Shown in pieces: positions 22,291-28,547 of a stretch of DNA of 28,547 nt. The stretch lies in the NCBI GenBank assembly GCA_002449635.1, contig DJXF01000096.1, positions 1 through 28,547 on the forward strand. The letters run 5' to 3'. A program made the position numbers and the translations under genes. The notes under the pieces were generated by a model that worked only from the letters and a program-made list of their open reading frames with translations, did no database searches and was not told the DNA's origin. Numbering within the stretch: position 1 is the stretch's first letter; every line of letters begins with the position of its first letter. The stretch is from Clostridiales bacterium UBA7011 (lineage in GTDB: Bacteria > Bacillota > Clostridia > Oscillospirales > Butyricicoccaceae).

Positions 22291-24285
22291 ATGAAGGGAC
22301 TGGAGCAGCGACTGCATTCGTATGAACCGCTGTTTGGCAGCTGGAAGCTGTGCGGCGAAATCGGCAGCGGCAGCTTTGGACGGGTGTACCGCGTGGAGTC
22401 GCGCGATCTGTTCGGAACAGTCTCTGCCGCAGCACTCAAGGTCATCGAAATTCTTCCCGACCTGACCCCGGCGGATTCTCCGGAGCGCGTGCGCGCACTG
22501 GTACGCCGTGCGTATGAGAGCGAGGTCAGCACCATGCGCACGCTGCGCGGCGTGGGAAACGTGGTCTATATGGACGATTATGCGGCGATGGAAATCTACG
22601 AGGACGGACAGCTGATCGGCTGTGATCTGCTCATCCGGATGGAACTGCTGGAGAGCCTGAGTGATCTGCTTCGCCGAAAGGATTCCGCGCTGCGGGGGCG
22701 GGAGGAAATACGCCGTCTGGGTCTCGACCTCAGCCGGGCACTCGTGCGCTGTCACAGCGTCAACATTCTCCACCGCGACATCAATCCGCGCAATATTTTT
22801 CGAAGCCGGTTCGGGGACTACAAGCTGGGCGATTTTGGCATTGCGAAGCAGCTGATCGGTACGGTTCACGCCGATACGGCGATCGGCACAAAGAATTATG
22901 CCGCGCCGGAAGTGGTGGCAGGAGAAGAATACGACGTCCGCGCCGACATCTACTCGCTGGGGCTGGTGCTCTATCAGCTGACAAACCGCGGCTATCTGCC
23001 GTTTTTTCACCGCGATCTCGCCGCAAAGGACTGGGGCAGGGCAGTGGCACGCCGATTGAGCGGAGAGCCGCTTCCGGTGCCGGCAGGCGCGGACGCACAG
23101 CTGGCAGAGGTCATTGGAAAGGCATGTGCCTTTACACCTGCGGAACGATACGCCACCGCGCAGGAGCTGTATGACGCGCTGCACACGCTCGGCACACCGG
23201 AAAAAACAGTTCCTCAGGTCAGAAAGCAAACCGCTTCCGACTTCTGGAAGGAGCAGAAAAACCGCCCGGGCATACTGTCTGCGGTGGGCCTGTCCGTCGC
23301 GGCGACACCGGAAATGCGGTATGTGGCGGCACAGCTGTCGGAAGAAGCCAAAGACAAACCGGCGGGCGGCGTGCTGATGCCGCGCATGGCGGCGCATCTT
23401 CCCGCATGGTCCATTCGCGCGGCGTGGTATCCGTTTAATCGGCTCATCGTGCGCGATTACACATCGATCGGAGAGCGGGCCTTTCGCGGGCGAAAGGACC
23501 TTGTGTCGCTGCGCTGCGGCAAACGTGTCCGCAGCATCGGCATGGAGGCATTTCTTCACTGTACAAACCTCGCTGAGGTGAACTGTGCAAACGGCTTGGA
23601 ACAGGTGCTTGACGGCGCGTTTTCCGGCTGCAGAAAACTGACCCTTTGCCATCTGCCGGACAGTGTGCAGGTGCTCGGCGCGCGCGCGTTTGCAGACTGT
23701 ACATTGCTCGGCTCGCTGCGCATTCCGGAGGGCGTCCGGGTTTTGGGCGATCAGCTGTGCGCAGGGTGTACGGCACTCGGTCAGGTGACGCTGCCTTCTT
23801 CGCTAAAGGGCATAGGGCAGGCGGCATTTTGCGACAGCGGGCTGAGGAAAATCCTGCTGCCGGACAGCTGTACGCAGTTGGGGACGGCGGCATTTTCCGG
23901 CTGCCGGAAGCTGATATCCGTCCAGTTTTCTCTGCGGCTGACAGTTATCCCGCCGAAATGCTTCTCCGGCTGCAAATCACTCCGGCAGATTGATCTGCCG
24001 TTCCGGCTGACGGAAATTCGGGAAGGTGCATTTTCCGGCTGCTCAGCGCTGACGCAGCTCGTCATTCCGGAGGGCGTGCGGCGCATCGGACGGCAGGCAT
24101 TTGCTCGTTGTGACAGTTTGTCGGTCATTCGCGTTCCCCGTTCGGTGCAGTATATCGGCGAGGAGGCATTTGGAACGGGAGGCCGCGTGCGCGGAAAACT
24201 TGGCCGCCTGACGGTGATTGCCGCAAAGGACAGCTATGCGTGGCAGTATTGCCGGCAATGCGGCATTCGGGTGCGTGAATCATGA
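22291..24285 (+). CDS. Hanks-type protein kinase fused to BspA-type leucine-rich repeats
   Basis: A 664-residue two-part protein. Residues about 18-300 are a eukaryotic-like kinase: glycine loop GEIGSGSFGRVY (22-33), ATP lysine K50, catalytic loop HRDINPRN (161-168), DFG at 181-183 and APE at 205-207. The loop lysine usual in Ser/Thr kinases (HRDxKPxN) is Asn165, while Arg167 sits where tyrosine kinases carry Arg (HRDLAARN). After a linker (300-388), residues 389-617 form ten repeats of about 23 residues of the BspA/LRR_5 type (IGxxAFxGCxxLxxVxLPxS). A partial repeat and the family's SYAWQYC-like ending follow. I see no signal peptide or membrane helix, so the whole protein should be cytoplasmic, with the LRR part a likely target-binding or scaffold module. 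GGGAGG lies 9 bases before the ATG. It overlaps the next gene by four bases (ATGA). Target unknown. Confidence 0.92.
   Translation: MKGLEQRLHSYEPLFGSWKLCGEIGSGSFGRVYRVESRDLFGTVSAAALKVIEILPDLTPADSPERVRALVRRAYESEVSTMRTLRGVGNVVYMDDYAAMEIYEDGQLIGCDLLIRMELLESLSDLLRRKDSALRGREEIRRLGLDLSRALVRCHSVNILHRDINPRNIFRSRFGDYKLGDFGIAKQLIGTVHADTAIGTKNYAAPEVVAGEEYDVRADIYSLGLVLYQLTNRGYLPFFHRDLAAKDWGRAVARRLSGEPLPVPAGADAQLAEVIGKACAFTPAERYATAQELYDALHTLGTPEKTVPQVRKQTASDFWKEQKNRPGILSAVGLSVAATPEMRYVAAQLSEEAKDKPAGGVLMPRMAAHLPAWSIRAAWYPFNRLIVRDYTSIGERAFRGRKDLVSLRCGKRVRSIGMEAFLHCTNLAEVNCANGLEQVLDGAFSGCRKLTLCHLPDSVQVLGARAFADCTLLGSLRIPEGVRVLGDQLCAGCTALGQVTLPSSLKGIGQAAFCDSGLRKILLPDSCTQLGTAAFSGCRKLISVQFSLRLTVIPPKCFSGCKSLRQIDLPFRLTEIREGAFSGCSALTQLVIPEGVRRIGRQAFARCDSLSVIRVPRSVQYIGEEAFGTGGRVRGKLGRLTVIAAKDSYAWQYCRQCGIRVRES
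23455..24195 (+). repeat. LRR_5-encoding tandem repeats (about 69 bp period)
   Basis: Ten units, nine of 23 codons and one of 22, lie in frame inside the kinase gene and are followed by a degenerate eleventh. The DNA is diverged but keeps recurring cores such as CATTTTCCGGCTGC (near 23890 and 24030) and GTTTTCCGGCTGC (near 23620). This suggests growth by duplication with later drift. Confidence 0.85.
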
Positions 24286-24974
24286 GAGAACAGATTTATG
24301 CGCGCTTACTGGCGCTTTCTGAACAGTCTTACTTGGACTTTTCGTCGGCAATCATTCCCAACAGCGGCCGGATGCTCGGAGTCCGGCTTCCGAAGCTGCG
24401 CGCGCTCGCCAGGGAGATTGCTGCTGACAGCGCGTGTTATCTCGCACAGCCGTGCGGCGATACCTTTGAGGAGATTATGCTGCGCGGCATGGTAATCGGG
24501 TGCATGAAATGCCCGACAGAACAGCGAATACTGTACATTCGCAGCTTTGTGCCGTGTATCGGCAACTGGTCTGTGTGTGACAGCTTTTGCGCCGGCCTGA
24601 AAGAGGCAAACAACAAGCCGGAAGTGTACTGGCAGCTGGCGCTGTCTTATCTGCACAGTGCGGCAGAGTTTGAGGTGCGGTTTGGTGTGGTCATGCTGCT
24701 CGACTATTTTGCGCGCGGCGTTCGGATTCCCCGCACGCTGGAGCAGCTCGAAGGGGTTACCCATGAGGGCTACTATGTAAAAATGGCAGTCGCCTGGGCA
24801 ATTTCTGTCTGCTATATCCGTGATGCGGCGGGCACATGGGACTGGCTGCAGCGCACGGAGCTGGATGAGCAGACGGTGCGCATGGCGATACAGAAAATTC
24901 TCGATTCCCGCCGGGTTCAGGGCAGGGATCGGCAGCGCATCCGCATGCTGCGCGAACAGAGAAAACGGTCTTGA
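24282..24974 (+). CDS. AlkD-like DNA alkylation repair protein (HEAT-repeat glycosylase)
   Basis: A 230-residue all-helical HEAT-like protein of the AlkC/AlkD superfamily, which removes N3- and N7-alkylated purines from DNA without base flipping. Residues matching the Bacillus cereus AlkD active site are present with nearly the same spacing. Trp96 and Asp100 (GNWSVCD) stand for Trp109 and Asp113, Arg133 (FEVRFG) for Arg148, and Trp172 (AVAWAIS) for Trp187. These assignments are by motif and spacing, not alignment. The C-terminus is strongly basic. Its ATG overlaps the stop of the kinase-LRR gene, so the two are translationally coupled. The terminator hairpin begins before its stop codon. Confidence 0.88.
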   Translation: MREQIYARLLALSEQSYLDFSSAIIPNSGRMLGVRLPKLRALAREIAADSACYLAQPCGDTFEEIMLRGMVIGCMKCPTEQRILYIRSFVPCIGNWSVCDSFCAGLKEANNKPEVYWQLALSYLHSAAEFEVRFGVVMLLDYFARGVRIPRTLEQLEGVTHEGYYVKMAVAWAISVCYIRDAAGTWDWLQRTELDEQTVRMAIQKILDSRRVQGRDRQRIRMLREQRKRS

Positions 24975-25000
24975 ATCCGGTTGGGTTCAGGACCTTTTTT
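24967..25000 (+). terminator. Terminator overlapping the alkD-like stop codon
   Basis: A 12-bp stem with two G-U pairs (24967-24978 with 24983-24994, outer GGTC with GACC) closes a GGTT loop and runs into six T residues (24995-25000). The TGA stop at 24972-24974 is inside the 5' arm, so ribosomes finishing the gene would compete with hairpin formation. Confidence 0.85.
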
Positions 25001-25123
25001 GTGAAACGATGCGGTATGTGAGGAAAACGGAAACAACGGCTGGCCGGAATTTCGTCTCGTGCAAAATGGATCGGAAAAAATGTCCGACTCGGCCGGTTAT
25101 TTGGGAAAAATCTTTGTTTATAA

Positions 25124-25152
25124 TTTACAAATCGGCAGAATCATATTATAAT
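25124..25152 (+). promoter_or_regulatory. Promoter of glgB
   Basis: TTTACA (25124-25129) and a perfect TATAAT (25147-25152) are 17 bases apart, about 100 bases before the glgB start. A second TATAAT at 25119-25124 has no convincing -35. The rest of the 276-base gap (25001-25250) holds no gene that I can support and no good cre box. Confidence 0.8.
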
Positions 25153-25250
25153 ATAGCAAACGGTGTGAATTCCTGCCCTGCATCCATGGGGAAAAAAGAG
25201 AAAATCTGTCGGACGGATGCGGGAAACCAAGATAAGGAGAGAATTGCCAT

Positions 25251-27209
25251 ATGGAGAAAACGAAGGGAACGAGAAAGCGTACATCGCCGAAGGCGGAGCC
25301 GCCCAAGCCGGTGTCGCCGTTTATCACCGAATTTGATCAGTACCTGTTCGGTCAGGGTGTGCACTATGAGATTTATAAGAAAATGGGTGCACATGCGGCG
25401 GAAAAAGATGGCGAAAAGGGTGTATATTTTGCCGTTTGGGCACCCAATGCAAAAAATGTCTGCCTTGTGGGCGATTTCAACGGCTGGAATACGACGGCAA
25501 CACCCATGCAGCGCACAGAGCCGCTCGGCATTTACGAAATCTTTATTGCGGGCATGCAGGAGGGCGACCTGTACAAATATGCAGTAACCGGGCAGGAGGG
25601 CAAGACAGTCCTCAAGGCTGACCCGTACGGCTTCAGCGCGGAGCTGCGCCCGGGCACAGCATCGAGAGTTGCCTGCATTGACGGATTCCGCTGGTCGGAT
25701 CAGCGCTGGATGGATTCACGCAGACATTTCCAGTTCAAGAAGGAACCGATGGCGATCTATGAGATGCATCCGGGCTCCTGGAAAAAGCATCCGGCACAGC
25801 ATGAGGATGATCCGGGATATTACAATTTCCGCGAGCTTGCGCCCAATCTGACGGAATACCTCAAGAAGATGGGCTATACGCATGTCGAGCTGATCGGCAT
25901 TGCGGAGCATCCGTTTGACGGTTCGTGGGGCTATCAGGTCACCGGATATTACGCGCCCACTTCGCGTTACGGCACACCGCAGGATTTCATGTACTTTATC
26001 AATTACCTGCACAAGAATAAAATCGGCGTCATTCTCGACTGGGTTCCGGCGCATTTCCCGCGCGATGAGCACGGCCTGGCCAACTTCGACGGCTATCCGC
26101 TGTATGAGTATGGCGACCCGAAGAAGGGCGAGCATCCGGACTGGGGCACGAAAATTTTCGATTTCGGCCGCAATGAGGTCAAGAATTTCCTGATTGCCAA
26201 CGCACTGTACTGGCTGACGGAATACCATGTCGACGGCCTGCGCATTGATGCCGTTGCATCTATGCTGTACCTCGACTACGGCAAGCAGGACGGTCAGTGG
26301 GTGGCAAATGAATACGGCGAGAACAAGAATCTCGATGCCATTGAGTTCTTCCGCCACCTCAATTCCATTGTACATCAGCGCCGTCCGGGCGCGGTCATGA
26401 TTGCGGAGGAATCGACCGCATGGCCGATGGTTACCGGCTCTCCGGTGGACGGCGGTCTCGGCTTCGATCTCAAGTGGAACATGGGCTGGATGAATGATTT
26501 TCTGGAGTATCAAAAGTGCGACCCGTATTTCCGCAAGTTCAATCACAACAAGATGACCTTCTCCATGACATACGCTTACAGCGAGAATTATGTCCTGGTT
26601 ATTTCGCATGACGAGGTGGTACACCTCAAGAAATCCATGATCGAAAAGCTGCCCGGCGACGATGAACACAAGTTTGCCAACCTCAAGGCGGCCTATGCGT
26701 TTATGCTCGGTCATCCGGGCAAGAAGCTGCTGTTCATGGGTCAGGAATTCGGTCAGCGCCGCGAATGGAGCGAAGAGCGCGAGCTGGACTGGGGCTGCCT
26801 GATGGACAGCAAGCACCAGGCATTGGCTGATTTTGTCAGCCAGCTTCTGACACTGTATCGGAAATATCCGGCGCTGTACGCGATGGATGACACATGGGAC
26901 GGCTTTAACTGGATTAATGCCAATGACGGCGACCGCAGCATCTTCAGCTTTGTCCGCTATTCCCCGACGGGACGCAACAATCTGCTGTTTGTTGTCAACT
27001 TCACGCCGGTAGACCGTCCGGATTACCGCGTCGGCGTGCCGAAGAAAAAGCGCTATACCAAGGTGCTCAGCACGAACGCACCGGAAATCGGCGGCGCAGG
27101 CGACACAACGCCCGTGGTTTGTCAGGCAGTCAAGGGCGAGTGCGACGGCTGGCCGTATTCGATCTCGTATCCGCTGCCCGCTTACGGTGTTGCAGTCTTC
27201 AAATTCTAA
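25251..27209 (+). CDS. glgB: 1,4-alpha-glucan branching enzyme
   Basis: A 652-residue GH13 glycogen branching enzyme that cuts alpha-1,4 chains and rejoins them as alpha-1,6 branches. After a Lys/Pro-rich N-terminus comes a CBM48 domain (VYFAVWAPNAKNVCLVGDFNGWN). The catalytic barrel follows with nucleophile Asp333 (DGLRIDAV), acid/base Glu386 (IAEESTAWP) and transition-state Asp454 (ISHDEVVH). A C-terminal all-beta domain ends the protein. AAGGAG lies upstream of the ATG at 25251. The other glycogen genes (glgC, glgD, glgA, glgP) are not adjacent, and glgB has its own promoter and terminator. Length and motifs are normal for the family. Confidence 0.97.
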   Translation: MEKTKGTRKRTSPKAEPPKPVSPFITEFDQYLFGQGVHYEIYKKMGAHAAEKDGEKGVYFAVWAPNAKNVCLVGDFNGWNTTATPMQRTEPLGIYEIFIAGMQEGDLYKYAVTGQEGKTVLKADPYGFSAELRPGTASRVACIDGFRWSDQRWMDSRRHFQFKKEPMAIYEMHPGSWKKHPAQHEDDPGYYNFRELAPNLTEYLKKMGYTHVELIGIAEHPFDGSWGYQVTGYYAPTSRYGTPQDFMYFINYLHKNKIGVILDWVPAHFPRDEHGLANFDGYPLYEYGDPKKGEHPDWGTKIFDFGRNEVKNFLIANALYWLTEYHVDGLRIDAVASMLYLDYGKQDGQWVANEYGENKNLDAIEFFRHLNSIVHQRRPGAVMIAEESTAWPMVTGSPVDGGLGFDLKWNMGWMNDFLEYQKCDPYFRKFNHNKMTFSMTYAYSENYVLVISHDEVVHLKKSMIEKLPGDDEHKFANLKAAYAFMLGHPGKKLLFMGQEFGQRREWSEERELDWGCLMDSKHQALADFVSQLLTLYRKYPALYAMDDTWDGFNWINANDGDRSIFSFVRYSPTGRNNLLFVVNFTPVDRPDYRVGVPKKKRYTKVLSTNAPEIGGAGDTTPVVCQAVKGECDGWPYSISYPLPAYGVAVFKF

Positions 27210-27222
27210 CGCATACAAGCAC

Positions 27223-27259
27223 AGCGACCGGTTCTGTTCGTCAGAACCGGTCGCTTTTT
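27223..27259 (+). terminator. Terminator after glgB, at the convergent end with mtaB
   Basis: A perfect 14-bp stem (27223-27236 with 27242-27255, AGCGACCGGTTCTG and complement) closes the loop TTCGT and ends in TTTTT. The mtaB stop codon on the other strand begins at 27260, so one hairpin may serve both genes. The run on the - strand side is less T-rich. Confidence 0.92.
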
Positions 27260-28547
27260 ATGTTTCAGAAGAATTTGTTCGATTTTCCGGTTCCGCCAGC
27301 ATCGCGCCGCTGTGCACCTGCGTCAGGGTGACAAAAATCTGATCGCCCTGCTTCCCGCTGCCCGGAGGGAGGAGGACGGGAAAATGCCAGCGGCTGTGTG
27401 CGGGCTGACGGTCTGTGCGCCCGCGTTCCAGAACGACAGGAATCGTTTTCCCGACAAAGCTGTGCAGAAAACAGTCTGTCATCTCAGCAGCGAGTGCGCG
27501 CACCGCATCAGCGCGGCGGGCGCGTTCGGCAGGAGGAACCGAATCGGGCATGGACGCGGCAGGCGTGCCCGTGCGTTCGGAATAGGGAAAAACATGGATG
27601 GCGGAAAACGCACACTGCCGCAGAAAATCCATCGTCTGTGCAAATTCCTGTTCGGTCTCACCGGGGAATCCGGTGATGACATCGGTTGTAATCGAGCAGG
27701 TGGGAAATGCTGTGCGCAGACGGCGGACACAGGCGGCATATTGCTCCGTGGTATAGCGGCGGTGCATGCGCGCGAGCGTGGCATCACAGCCGGACTGCAG
27801 CGACAGATGAAAATGCACAGCGAGATTGTCAAACCGCGACAGCTCGCCGCAAAAGCGCGGCGTCACAATGCGCGGCTCAAGCGAGCCGAGCCGGATGCGC
27901 GTATGGGGCACTGCCTGACACAGCGCGGCGGTCAGGTCAATGCAATCGGGCTTTTTTTGCAAATCGCGCCCGTAGCTTGCGATTTCAATGCCGGTCACGA
28001 CGATTTCGCGCACGCCCTCCCGGCTGAGCTGCTGCGCCTGCGCGACCGCCTGCTCCATCGGCAGAGAGCGCACATGTCCGCGCGCATAGGGGATGATGCA
28101 GTACGTACAATAGTTGTCGCAGCCGTCCTGCACCTTGAGCAGCGCGCGCGTGTGTCCGGGCAGCACACCGGCAGGCAGCGTCTCGAAGGCGCGTGTGCGG
28201 CGGATGTCCGACACCGCACATACCGGTGCGCGGCGGTGCACCGCCTGTTCGCACAGGTCGAGTACGGCGGCGCGGTCTGATGTGCCGCAGACGATATCCA
28301 CACCGCCGAGCTGAGATGCGCGTTCCGGTTCGGTCTGTGCAAAGCAGCCGCACAGTGCGACAACCGCCTGCGGATTGTTCCGCTGCAGCCGGCGCAGTGC
28401 GCGCAGCGTTTTGTGGTCACCGGAGCTGGTGACGGTGCAGGTGTTCAAAATGCACACATCGGCATCCGCGTCCACCAGAGCATGTCCGCGGGCGGCGGCG
28501 AGCTGCGCGAGCGCCTGTGTTTCAAACTGATTGACTTTGCAGCCCAG
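27258..28547 (-). CDS. mtaB: tRNA t6A37 methylthiotransferase MtaB, N-terminus cut by window end
   Basis: The frame is open to the last base of the window; 429 residues are visible and only a few N-terminal ones are missing. MtaB is a radical-SAM enzyme that adds a methylthio group to t6A37 in tRNAs reading ANN codons. The UPF0004 domain holds one Fe-S cluster through Cys3 (LGCK), Cys37 (NTC) and Cys68 (CGC) of the visible chain. The radical-SAM triad is C143, C147 and C150 (GCDNYCTYC). A C-terminal TRAM-like segment follows (KTIPVVLERGR...GDQIFVTLTQV). Motifs fit MtaB better than MiaB or RimO by the absence of family-specific extensions and the LGCKVNQFETQAL start. It is convergent with glgB. 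Confidence 0.94.
   Translation of the reverse strand: MGCKVNQFETQALAQLAAARGHALVDADADVCILNTCTVTSSGDHKTLRALRRLQRNNPQAVVALCGCFAQTEPERASQLGGVDIVCGTSDRAAVLDLCEQAVHRRAPVCAVSDIRRTRAFETLPAGVLPGHTRALLKVQDGCDNYCTYCIIPYARGHVRSLPMEQAVAQAQQLSREGVREIVVTGIEIASYGRDLQKKPDCIDLTAALCQAVPHTRIRLGSLEPRIVTPRFCGELSRFDNLAVHFHLSLQSGCDATLARMHRRYTTEQYAACVRRLRTAFPTCSITTDVITGFPGETEQEFAQTMDFLRQCAFSAIHVFPYSERTGTPAASMPDSVPPAERARRADAVRALAAEMTDCFLHSFVGKTIPVVLERGRTDRQPAHSRWHFPVLLPPGSGKQGDQIFVTLTQVHSGAMLAEPENRTNSSET

Noticed and set aside
23455..24195. The regular 69-bp repeats as a CRISPR or satellite array
   Set aside because: They are in frame inside one gene, encode a known LRR pattern, and are too diverged and spacer-less for a CRISPR array.
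25119..25124. Second TATAAT upstream of glgB as another promoter
   Set aside because: The hexamer 17 bases upstream is GTTATT, far from consensus; the downstream TTTACA/TATAAT pair is much better.

Overview
This window reads as the chromosome of a Gram-positive Clostridia-type bacterium with moderately high GC (estimated by eye in the mid-to-upper 50s percent). The evidence is a Firmicutes-style gene order (mutS2, HPr-type gene, uvrC, rsmD, coaD, then the mraZ-to-ftsZ division and cell-wall cluster), a SpoVD/Pbp2x-like penicillin-binding protein with PASTA domains, and a MurE whose DNPR motif predicts meso-diaminopimelate peptidoglycan. An Oscillospiraceae or Butyricicoccaceae-like gut clostridium is my best guess, but this is inference. 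Almost everything lies on the + strand. No rRNA, tRNA, CRISPR array, IS element or prophage was seen.

Region 1 (1-5600) covers DNA maintenance and housekeeping. It holds the 3' two-thirds of mutS2, an HPr-like gene in which the phosphorylatable His15 is Tyr, uvrC, rsmD, coaD and a small coiled-coil protein. The HPr-like gene has its own promoter, a near-consensus cre box just after the start of transcription, and its own terminator. A promoter with both hexamers perfect sits inside rsmD, upstream of coaD.

Region 2 (5620-19267) is the dcw cluster: mraZ, rsmH, ftsL, PBP, murE, murF, mraY, ftsW, murG, ftsQ, ftsZ. Its leader contains a terminator, a LexA-type box, a strong promoter and two MraZ boxes. 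A terminator and a new promoter split ftsL from the PBP gene, and ftsZ has its own promoter and terminator. murD, murB, murC and ftsA are absent from the cluster. Together the genes make the lipid II precursor (MurE, MurF, MraY, MurG), polymerise and cross-link it at the septum (FtsW, PBP), and assemble the divisome (FtsL, FtsQ, FtsZ).

Region 3 (19268-28547) is more varied: a CorA metal transporter, a small unrecognised Cys-containing protein, a MATE efflux protein, and a two-gene operon that pairs a Hanks-type kinase/BspA-type leucine-rich-repeat fusion with an AlkD-like DNA glycosylase. After these come glgB, with its own promoter and terminator, and a convergent, 5'-truncated mtaB on the - strand. 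The kinase-LRR/AlkD pair is the least conventional module in the window and the one most worth following up.
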